DNA of 64,000 nucleotides from Fistulifera solaris (Eukaryota; Bacillariophyta; Bacillariophyceae; Naviculales; Stauroneidaceae), in the NCBI GenBank assembly GCA_030295235.1, contig AP026130.1, forward strand, positions 1,364,001 through 1,428,000, in the 5' to 3' direction. Under the pieces are notes generated by a model, which made no database searches, was not told the origin of the DNA, and saw nothing but the letters and a program-made list of their open reading frames with translations. Every line of letters begins with the position of its first letter. Position 1 is the stretch's first letter. Shown in pieces: positions 54,835 through 64,000 of this stretch. The position numbers and the translations under genes were made by a program.

Positions 54835-57800
54835 CTAGCGTCGGCGCGATGTTTTAGATGGCTTGGAAGATTTGCGTTGCATACGGTCGGCCTGGCGTCT
54901 TTCACGAGCATTTTGTATCTCGGTATCAATCCAAGCTTCTTCCAAACAAAAGTCTTCGTCCAGCTCGGAGCGTTTAAGTCTGTGCACGCGAGGCGGTGGC
55001 ATCTTGTAGTAATAGGTGGAACTCACTTCACTTGAAACCGTTTCACCATCCTCGTGTCTCGACTCTTTGCTCTTTGTACCACGGTGTTTAATGAGTCGGC
55101 CCTGACGAATAAATGCAACCCCGCGATATTCTTCTGGGACAGCAATCATGTGAGGGTCATTCGATGCTTTGACAAAGTTGTGAGGAGTGGATTGGTCCGG
55201 GGGTCGAGTCTTATTTGCCGGACTAGCCGCCACATTCTTGAATACATTTTCAAGAAGTGCATCTTCTTCATCGTCTCTCTTGCTCCTCTTCTGCCGCCTC
55301 TTGAGCTTTCGCTGAAGACGTTTCTCTTGGTGACGAATCTCGCGATCAACTTCGGCTTTCACCCACAAAAAGAATCTTTGTATTTTACGCGCAGCATTCT
55401 CTCGCTCCTGCTGACGCACTAAAACTTCAAAATCTGGGTTGTCGCCGGCGATAATATTTCGCGCCTGCTCAAAGATACGTTTGAGAACACGTCGATTTTC
55501 ATATTCTTTCAAAGCCAAATACTTGCGAGCGACGGTTTGAACGACAATGACGGAGCCAATAAACTCAAGATATTTCATCTCCGCAAAAAATCGTCTGGAC
55601 TGTCTTTGGATTTTGATACAGGCGAGATTAGTACGCGCAGAGTCCACAACTTGCTCTCTATAGGTCGAGCGCACCGAATACCCTCGCCAGGATCGTTGTA
55701 TAGTACGAGCCGCTGCGTACTTGTGGAACGGCTTGGTGCATAGATATGCCCGAGCGTAACGTTGAATGATCCGTGCTGCAGCACGCTTCCAGAAGCAAAA
55801 GCGAATCAAATAGCCACGGACCATAGCCTGAATTTTGCTGGCTGCAAGGTACTCTTTGTACGCTATTCGAACAACGTATGCTCTCCACGAAGCTTGAATC
55901 AATTGGGCCGCCATGAATTGACCATAGGCTTTTCGGACTACGTATGCCCTCCAAGTCTTTTGTATAGCCGTACTGGTTGCGACCTGACCCTCGCCGAGAG
56001 CAGAGACTGCCAGCAAAACATTGTCGCTGGTGTGACTTGCACGCTCGCCATTGCCACGAAGAACAGCTTGGATCTTAGACGCTGCTAAACTCTCGAGATC
56101 CAACCGTTGCTTAGCAAGATGACTTCTCCAAAATGTTTGGATTTTTCGAGCCGCCAAGTAAGTCAAGAATGCTTCCCGGCCTTTTTTGTACGCTGTTCGA
56201 ATCACATGGCCGCGGAAATGGGCCTGAATTAAGCGACAAGCCAGATAGTCGACGCATAATCGGCGCACAGTGGCGCCTCTCCATCTCGTTTGAATCACAC
56301 AAGCTGCCCTGTTGTCATCGACCTTAGAATACAAAATTTCTTTTGCGGATTGACTGACACGTTGAGTTTGTCGTAGTTGAAACGCTTTGATGGCATGTTG
56401 AATAGCAATCACTCCCGATAAAATTGAAGCGTAGCGTTGTTTGGCCTTAAAGCCACGAAAGGTAGACTGAATTGTCATTGCACTGTCGAGAGAGATAATG
56501 AAATTGGAGAAATGCCAAAATCGCCTCCACTGTGCCTGAATTAGAGTCGCGGCTCGATGTTCGTATTTCATGATCAAGTACTCCGTCTCCGCAACGAACC
56601 GGCGCCAATACCGCTGGATTGTGACTGCTGCATCATGGCGCTGCTGCTCTTGCATGTCACGACGGCGCCTGATTGCTAACCATCTGCGTGCAACACTTTG
56701 AACAATCACAACATCAGCGATTGCAAACATGTAGTCTGCATACGCGACAAACCCTCTCCAAACCTTTTGAATCCGCACAGCAGCCTGCAGGCGCTGCAGC
56801 TTCGTCTTGCAAAGCCACATCCTTACACCTGCTTGTAGCGTAATAGCGTGCCGATGACGCAGCGTGTTGGTTACTCTTCGTGCTTTCCATCTACGAACAG
56901 CAGACTGAGCGATCAATACATCAGCCAGGAAGTGCAAGTAGTTCATTGTGCAATCGTAAGATCTCCACTGAGTTTGGATAGCAACGGCTGCCTGGTATTC
57001 ACGCTCATAGCGCTTCGCATTGGCCAGTTTCTGTGCTTTTCTTCTTAGCCAAACACTCTGGATTATTATGATATCCAATAAATCAAGTTGATAGTGGAAT
57101 CTTCCAATGAAAGAGCGGTATGACGTTTGGATTTTGGTGGCTGCAGCCCGCTTGACCGCTAGCTCTTTACGAACTAAAAACGTTCGTGCCACCGATTGAA
57201 TTTGAATAATGGAAACCATCCGATCCATGGCTTTGTTCATTGCCAAGAACTTCCGAACTGCAGTTTGTATTATAGTGATGTTGTAAATTTTCTCGTAGAC
57301 ATCGAGCGTCGCCAACAGACCTCGAACATGGCGTTGGATTTCGATCGCACAACACTGTTGCAACAGTAACTGGTCTCGCTGAACACCGGCGCGATATAGC
57401 GCTTGGATCTTGGTCGCAGCATCATGTTTTACTTTCATATCTGATTGAACAAACCAACGTCGTGCACATGCTTGTATCATGACAATGGCCCACATCCGCG
57501 TCAGAGCTTCGCGGAGCGCCAAATGTTTGCGCACAATGCATTGAATAGGAATAACGGCCGCCGATAGCAAGCGCAGTCCTGCTCTTTGCATGGGGTCGTT
57601 CTCGTCGAATGACATGGCTGTAGAATGCACCTGCACAGCGCTTTCTACCGATGGCCTGCCATTTCTTCGTAAAATGCTTCTCAGTCTACGGATGTCCGAG
57701 CCCACTGACGATAGCCTTTCGGGTGCATTACGTTGTTTGGTGACCGAATCGGTCTCCAACAATGAAGTCGCCAAAATTCCGCTCGGTTCTGATCGACGAT

Positions 57801-59320
57801 TAATTGACTTCTTGACTAAGGGAGGTTCCATGGCCTCAGACGCTCGAGAGGGTACATTCCGTTGATTGAACAAACCACGACGAGCGGCCATAACTTTTCC
57901 GTGATCCTGTCCACGAAAACGATCAAGTCTAGGCTCCGGTGGCTTGGGAACTATCGGAGAGGCGGGAGTTGCTCGTGATTTTATCGCGGGTGAAGTGGGC
58001 ACAGGAGATGATCGCGGTGAAAAGCGGTGCGCAATACTATTCCGTGAAGTTCCTACCATAGTCAAGGAACTATTTCTCGATGGAGAATCACTCATCCTAC
58101 GTCTTGCTGGAGAAGCATCAGCCACTTTCATCGAATGGAATGTGCTAGGTGACGGGGACCTTGTACGATGGCTTTCGGGTTTGGGTTCGGCTCGAGATTG
58201 ACGTCTCTTCCGGACCATATCTTGCTTTGATATTTCCTGTTTTCTTACGTCGTCGCCTTCGTCTTCATCAGAAGTAACATCGACACAATCGAGGGCAGGA
58301 TCATCGGCTGCGTTCCTTTCGCTCACGATAATATGGTTGTGAAAGTGTTCAGCGAAAGGGTCTGCAAATATTTCCAGAGTCTCCGGATCAGATGATGTGT
58401 CGAATCGGTCAGCAGTGAACGGCGATATGCTAAAAGGGTCAACCGTTCTAGGGGCGAGCGTTATTCTCTTTTTGTTTTGAAAGAAGGAAGGATTTGTTAA
58501 ACCACTGACTTCTGTTTGATTTGCAGGAGAAGTGGGTCTTTTCAAGAAGAAGCCGGATGCTTCCGGAAAAACGTCATCTTCCTCTGATACGGCCGTGTCT
58601 GAAGAATAAAGACGTTGCTGCGCTGAATTTGAAATGAAAATAGAGTGATGTGCGACCTCTCGCTAAGAATGGTTGAAAAAACACCCGTGAGAAATTGATG
58701 ACAAAGTCGTGTCGTTTCTCTGTCGTGAAAATACGTACCCCAAACGTGCTTCTGCTTGCTACTTGCTGTGCGAATCCACGAGATCGCTGGTCATGTTGCT
58801 TCTGCTGCCTCGCTAATATATCTTTTTCTCGCGTACGCAAAGGATCCTCTTCGACTGCAATAGGATTTTCACGTGAGCCGACTCCATCCCAGCTATCGGT
58901 AAAACGACCCTGCCAGGGATCCGTCAGATCAGCTGGAACAGCCCATTCCGTGGTGTTGATTGCTTGATTTCTTGGTTTCAAGAAGAAACCGTCATCTTCC
59001 TCTGGCCAGGTAGCTTGCGACCACGGATCCGAGGTTGTTGAGAGAGGAAACCTTTGATTGCGAGACTGAGCTGCAGCTGTTTCGTGGACTTGCTGGTTCA
59101 CGCAGCTTCCCGCGGATACACTGTTCGAAACTAATTTACTCTTGTTGACTGGGAGCCCGTGATTATTATCTTTTCCGTGGCTTATTGCTCGTTCAGTACG
59201 CTTATTGCTGATAATATTTCGAACTTCGGGCTGCACGACACTACGTCCGTTGCTTTTGCTTCTTACTGTTGAACGTGTGCTCCTTTCTTTTTTGCCCCCT
59301 AGAGCAGAGAAGAACTTCAT
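54835..59320 (-). CDS. 1454-aa protein with about 29 IQ calmodulin-binding motifs
   Basis: Two exons joined across a 121-nt intron (58618-58738, GT-AG; junction STFGQRLYSSD). Residues 1-~540 are disordered and Ser/Arg/Pro-rich, with a short repeated motif: DGFFLKPRNQ in exon 1 and SGFFLKRPTS just after the junction. From ~residue 560 to ~1290 come about 29 IQ or IQ-like motifs at 20-25 residue spacing (e.g. AATKIQALYRAGVQRDQL, AAVRIQKVWRGFVAYADY, AARTIQRSWRGYSVRSTY). The C-terminus is highly basic. No myosin motor, CH domain or kinase domain is present. The array resembles ASPM (abnormal spindle), which also has calponin-homology domains missing here. It is expected to form a long helix loaded with calmodulin. 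The frame is intact in both exons. Confidence 0.8.
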
Positions 59321-59898
59321 TGCTTAATTCGAGGATAATAGCAATGGCGTTTCAAGTTGTCTATTTCACTGTCATTGACTTTCCTCTTGCTTCAATTGAG
59401 GACGAGAGATGCACGGCTCCGTGAATGCGGATTTGTATTCGTTCCACACCAGCGAGAGCGATTCACGGCGACTTTCCGTTAATCAATACATAGAAAATCA
59501 AACTACTTCCTTTCTTATTGTCATGAGTGAGTCTGTGTATACTTAAACTGTTCGTTCTTAATTATTCGTAAATTTAGCGAACTAGATAGTGGTACCGGCG
59601 ACCAACGGATATCCGTTGAAACTAATTTTCGATTACTTCGTCTAAATAGCACCTTTGTGAAATCGTTCAAACTCAGTATTCAGAAACATTGAATTTTCGA
59701 AATTAATAAACCTTTCGACTGTAGCGTTGAATGTAGAATTGTTTAGTGACCGAATTACACCTCAGTCCCGGATTACTATTAATCACAACCACGACCACAA
59801 CTTTTACCAATTTAACTTGCCAATAGGATACTTGTAATGGACCATGTTTCACTGCTCATTGTGTCCCGTGAAAGTTATGTTTGTTGCTGGTAACACCT

Positions 59899-60190
59899 GT
59901 CTATGAACAAGTGGTGTTAATTTCAATTTTGCTGGACTGTCTGTGAACAAGTGGTCTTTTACAGCAAGCTTGTATGTTCACTACAAATAAAAGCACGGAA
60001 AATTCATTTGTTGCTAATAAATAAAGGACAGAAAATTCAATGGTTGCTAGTATAGAATGTCTATGAACAAATAATGGTGTTCATTACTTCAAAATAAAAA
60101 ATTCTTGGCGTCTGTTCTGCCAATAGTAGTTGTTCACTACAAAATAATGGACGGAAAATTCGATGGTTACTGGTATTGGTATAGGGTATA
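59899..60190. repeat. Diverged short repeats
   Basis: GTCTRTGAACAARTGGT-like words occur at 59899, 59939 and 60059. GGACRGAAAATTCRATGGTT-like words occur near 59990, 60022 and 60143. They look like remnants of a minisatellite next to the palindromic array at 60266. The 59321-59898 stretch upstream of it shows no gene. Confidence 0.55.
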
Positions 60191-60265
60191 GGCAAATAGT
60201 AATGATTAAAACACAGATCCCAAATATCTGAAATGCCCACAATATCTCCGTTAAATACAAAAAAA

Positions 60266-60790
60266 ACGATTCCAGAATTTTTGGAACGACTGCAGTATCT
60301 TGTTATGACCCAAACTTACGATTCCAGAATTTCTGGAACAACCACAGAAATTCGGTGAGACCCAAAACAATGATATTGATTTTGATATTCCAGAATTTTT
60401 CTGGAATGACCCAAGAATCTCCGTTAGGTACCATATACCATATAACGATTCCTTCCAGAATATCTGGAACGACTAAAGAATCTTGGATGTCCCAAACTTA
60501 CATTTCCAGAATATCTGGAACGACTGCAGTATCTTGTTATGACCCAAACTTACGATTCCAGAATTTCTGGAACAACAACAGAATCTCGGTTTGACCCAAA
60601 ACGATGATTTCAGAATTTCTGGACTGACCCAAGAATCTTTGTTAGGTACCAAAAACCGATTCCAGAATATCTGGAACGACTACAGAATCTTGGTATATCC
60701 ATACTTACGATTCCAGAATTTCTGGAACAACCACAGAATCTCGGTTTGACCCAAAACAATGATTTCAGAATTTCTGGAAATGATCACAAA
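60266..60790. repeat. Palindromic minisatellite with three-monomer higher-order structure
   Basis: Ten monomers have the palindromic core TTCCAGAATTTCTGGAA, at 60272, 60324, 60390, 60455, 60506, 60558, 60611, 60662, 60714 and 60766. The usual step is 51-53 bp, with two of ~65. Three flank types alternate: A (AACGACTGCAGTATCTTG...), B (AACAACCACAGAATCTCGG...) and C (TGACCCAAGAATCT...). The order is A B C A A B C A B C, a ~156-bp higher-order unit. Every monomer also carries GACCCAAA or a close form. Confidence 0.85.
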
Positions 60791-61249
60791 CTTTCCGTTT
60801 GACCCAAACTAACGGCTAGTGATGCATAATGGTGTGCTCGATGCTTGTTGTTTTCGTTGGAACAGATAGTCCGGCCGGCGGCCGGCAGGCGCAGGGCGTT
60901 TGACGAAAGACGAAAATGAACAGTGCCCGGTCGACGGGACTGATGACGTCAAAGCGACGCGACAAAGGGGTGTAGTGTGTAGTTGTAGTGTGTAGCAATG
61001 AGTTATAACAGTAGGTGTGTAACTCTGTCCTCCGTCCTCCTTTATCATGTCCTTAACCTTAACTTTTCCGCGTCTCATCCATCATTTATGGCTCTGTACG
61101 TCTCACGTCTCTATCGCATCATTGCTGCGCTACGGATTTTTGCCGCTCCGCGACCATCGCAAACTTTGACTGCAAGTATTACGTAGACCTACTCCGTATC
61201 ATACTACTTGGTATTATCTTTTTGTGATTTCTTCTTTTTTATAACAACA
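60791..61249. promoter_or_regulatory. Upstream region of the NUP188-like gene
   Basis: This 459-bp stretch runs from the minisatellite to the start codon. It includes a GC-rich near-palindrome (CCGGCCGGCGGCCGG, ~60872) and CRE-like TGACGTCA at 60944-60951. No gene is supported here. Confidence 0.35.
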
Positions 61250-64000
61250 ATGTCGGTGTTACCGTCACAGACACTTGCAGTCTTTCACGACGATGAAGAA
61301 TGGCTATCGCGCATCATCGCTGACGCACAAGCTCTCGAAGAGTTTCCTTCATCTGTTTTCATCGACCGTTTCTTGAAGGATCGATATTCTGAAACAACTT
61401 GCTGGACCGAATGGGTTACACAAGCGGAAGCGTACGGATTCGTCATACCCCGTGATATCTCGTTTATTCAATCATATGATGTTCCTTCGTCTGCATCGAC
61501 AGAAACGCCGCTTCCTGCGCGTTTATCTGAGTCTTTGTCCGAGCGATAACGATCTTGCTGAATGTGTCTCGCGACACCGCGATAGAACTCACTACGACAA
61601 CTTTGGCGACGTCTTCCGTCGATATTTCAAATGATGAGTTTGAAGCTGGCTTAGATCTTGTTTTAAAGGTAGTCGAGTGCTACCACCGTCAACGCATAGC
61701 TCGCTTGGGTGTGCTTACAGAACTGTTGCGAATCGAGCAAGCGGCTAACTCAGATAGTACCAAACAGCAACATGCTCATTCTACCCCGAGCCGCTCAAAA
61801 GCCGAAGGAATTGTTCAACAGCTTGAACCCTTCAACCTATTTGCGATTCTCCTCATGGCAGCCGTTTCACAGAAAGATAATGAAGTGCCCTCAACTTCTC
61901 TTTCTCGATCCCAACGTGACGCACTACGAGATTTGCCTAAAACAACCACATTTGCTTCTTTTATTACCAATCTGATGCAAGTTCAAAACATGTTTGCGAA
62001 AGAGCAGCAAAGCAAGGCCATGGAAGCACTCGTCGCTCTATGTTACGAGCGTGTCACCATACAACGCGCTCATTTGATCGTTTTGTCCGTAGCGTGTTCC
62101 GAAACAACTGACCATTTGGTAGGAATGTTGGGAGTTGAAGGGCTGGCACTCTGGAAGGAAACACCAGATCATCCACTCCTGCAAGGCGCTCAGGCACACG
62201 AGGAGCTAAGGGCACTCGCAAAAGTGTGGCAGCGACAATGTCTCGTATCGAAACCCTTCACGCTCATGGTGCTGGGTCTCGGTCTACTCGTGCAGGCAGC
62301 AAAATTGCCGGAGAGTTCAACTTTATTGGAAACAGCGAATGAGCAAGACGCCTTTGGTTATTTGTATGAAGTTTTGAGGCAACTTGTTCGGCCTGCTTGC
62401 TCGTCTCCTGATGAAAACGCAGAATTGGATGCGTCGAGCCTTATGTATGCTGGCATTGGGCGGGAAGTTGTCTCGGCGGCAATAACGGCATTTTCCCAAA
62501 ATTTGGAAAATGCCAACAATGTCGACATCTTTTGTATGTTAGCGGCCATTATTACGCAAAATAGTCCTACCATGACACAGCAATTCTGGGTCGATTGGTC
62601 TGTCTACACAAAAATGTCCGAAGAGAGACCTTTTTGTGTGCTTTTGGATCACGCCCATCAACTTGCTCAACGAATGTACCCTTTGCCCTTGTTAAGAATG
62701 GTCACTTCCCTTGTCTCGACTGCAGAATCGGTCCGCGTCGTCTTAGAGGACTTTGTTCCGCCAAATCTATTTTCTCAGGCTCTGTTAGGCAAAGAGAAGA
62801 ATGAAGACTCTCTGGTAGTAGTTATTGAGTGCGTCCGCGTATTTGCTCATCATGCTAATACTGCCTCAGCGCGGCGTTTGTTGTGTCGAGCGATTGACCC
62901 AAAGCTGCTTTGCCAAGCTGTGCTGGAGACTTCCAGCGAAAATGCCGGTGCAGCCGGAATGGAATCGCTTTCAATGCTGTTGCATGACAATGCTGAATGG
63001 ACCCGAGTTATTGCAGACTCTTTTCACTGGATCGTGGGCGAACGTTGGCAAAACTTGGTGTTCCGCGGGAACCTGACCGCTGGAGCGGCCGCTCAGTTTT
63101 TGAGTCGTTTCTTTCGGAATATGACAGCGGTGTTTTTGCTCACGATACGGATGAAACGTTTGTTCTTAGTTTTTTAAGTTGCTTCTACCAGGCACTCATG
63201 ACACTCGTATCATTACTGGCTTCGTCTGTTCCAGTGCTTTCGAAGCCGGCCTTGGTCGGACAGAAGCAACTGACGTACAAAAGCGCCATTTCTATAATGG
63301 AATGCGTACACACCACCTTGCAATATGCCGGGCCCATGGAAGCGCTGCACCCGTCTTTTGCCGTAACACAAGCTGTTTCTGATTTTCGTTGGAACATCAT
63401 TTCATCGATACCTGGGAAATCTATCATTTTCTACGCAACAGTACCTGTCTCATTGAGCATTGCCCGCTTTTTAGATGAAGAGATCCGTGACGCGCAATTT
63501 ATTCGGTTAAAAAGACATTCTAATTTGTTCCAGACTTGGCTCTCCACCGCAAGCACGGACGCTCTACCGAATGGCGAATTTCAGTCCTTAGTGATGGAGT
63601 TGCTGGAGAATTCCGACCTATTGTCCTTCGACTTTTCGGATATGACATTTCAAGACGGTGATACATTGAATATGCCCATACAAGCGGCTTCGACTGCCAT
63701 CAATATACTTATTATATGGTGTAGTGTGGTGGACTCAAGGCGTCAACGTAATGCAGAGGCTGTAGACTCGGAGTACCCTCATGTTCTCTTGTCGGCACGA
63801 GGGGATCTCCCACACCTGAGCCCTACTACGTCCCGAGCAGTTACCGCGGTTTGGAATGCAGCGTCCATATCATATGCAGACGTATTTACTGGATATATTC
63901 AGGTGCAATCAATGTCTGACGGTGATACGTCAATTTCCGAGAAAGGAATGAATCTTCTCGCTGTTTTGTCTAAGCGCGCAGCATTGGTAAAGGACGATTC
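61250..64000 (+). CDS. Probable NUP188-like nucleoporin, 5' part (runs off the window)
   Basis: A long alpha-helical protein, at least 900 residues in this window and open at its right end. The succession of helical repeats parallels the N-terminal half of NUP188, a scaffold of the inner ring of the nuclear pore: YHRQRIARLGVLTELLRIEQ, VKPFTLMVLGLGLL-like sequence, FGYLYEVLRQL, REVVSAAITAFSQ and CVLLDHAHQLAQRMYPLPLL. No catalytic motif is present. A frame break at the T run 63133-63137 is removed by one T, after which the frame continues to the window end (AHDTDETFVLSFLSCFYQAL). Another break near 61549 is not resolved. NUP205 or another alpha-solenoid protein is an alternative. Confidence 0.55.

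Noticed and set aside
60266-60790. CRISPR-like array
   Set aside because: The segments between palindromes are themselves repeated (types A, B, C) rather than unique, there are no cas genes, and the setting is eukaryotic.
60266-60790. Canonical heat-shock element arrays
   Set aside because: Each half is TTCnnGAA, but the two halves are joined by one base instead of two, so a regular three-unit element is not formed. Kept only as a resemblance.

Overview
The window is nuclear DNA of a photosynthetic stramenopile, most likely a diatom. The evidence is genes separated by short GT-AG introns (75 to 196 nt where resolved), an unknown protein whose N-terminus reads as a signal peptide followed by an SQA-F cleavage site (the secondary-plastid targeting style), paired ankyrin/CbxX-type AAA proteins, a large membrane-anchored alpha carbonic anhydrase, and a eukaryotic gene set (CDC45, F-box/ApaG protein, SLC44-like and ABCC transporters). 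The species cannot be named from the sequence.

Layout. 0-4 kb: one monomer of a dispersed repeat, then an organellar translation initiation factor IF-2. 4.1-7.3 kb: two alpha carbonic anhydrase genes head to head in a 2.6-kb inverted duplication around a shared promoter rich in TGACGT (CRE-like) sites. 7.6-20.9 kb: MDR-family oxidoreductase-like protein, double-hotdog thioesterase-like protein, rhomboid protease, CaMK-type kinase, replication factor CDC45 and an MscS-type channel. 21.9-26.3 kb: two divergently transcribed ankyrin-AAA (CbxX/CfqX) paralogues, one canonical and one with altered Walker motifs. 27-37 kb: F-box/ApaG protein, a membrane-anchored unknown, a full ABCC transporter, a RING protein and a Ser-rich unknown. 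37.7-42.8 kb: a 5.1-kb DNA transposon with 25-bp perfect terminal inverted repeats and an 8-bp target duplication, inserted just upstream of a choline-transporter-like gene. It encodes a DDE-transposase-like protein that appears to carry a WRN-type 3'-5' exonuclease between its second Asp and its Glu. 44.7-47.4 kb: an NTT/TLC-like transporter. 47.8-52.5 kb: a dimeric satellite (about 425 bp, two diverged halves of about 212 bp) split by a 1.88-kb TIR element with a 3-bp target duplication. 52.7-59.3 kb: the plastid-targeted unknown and a 1454-aa protein with about 29 IQ motifs. 59.9-60.8 kb: minisatellites, including a three-monomer higher-order array of palindromes. 61.2-64 kb: the 5' part of a probable NUP188-like nucleoporin, cut by the window end.

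Many host genes look broken, but the breaks follow one rule. Fifteen breaks in nine genes can each be explained by loss of 1 or 2 bases from a homopolymer or dinucleotide run, and the intron-corrected lengths then return to whole codons. The simplest reading is under-called runs in a long-read assembly, so these genes are annotated as probably intact. The transposon and the carbonic anhydrase palindrome carry a higher density of such breaks plus larger ones, so real decay cannot be excluded there.

No retroelement, virus-like element, tRNA, rRNA or CRISPR array was recognised.
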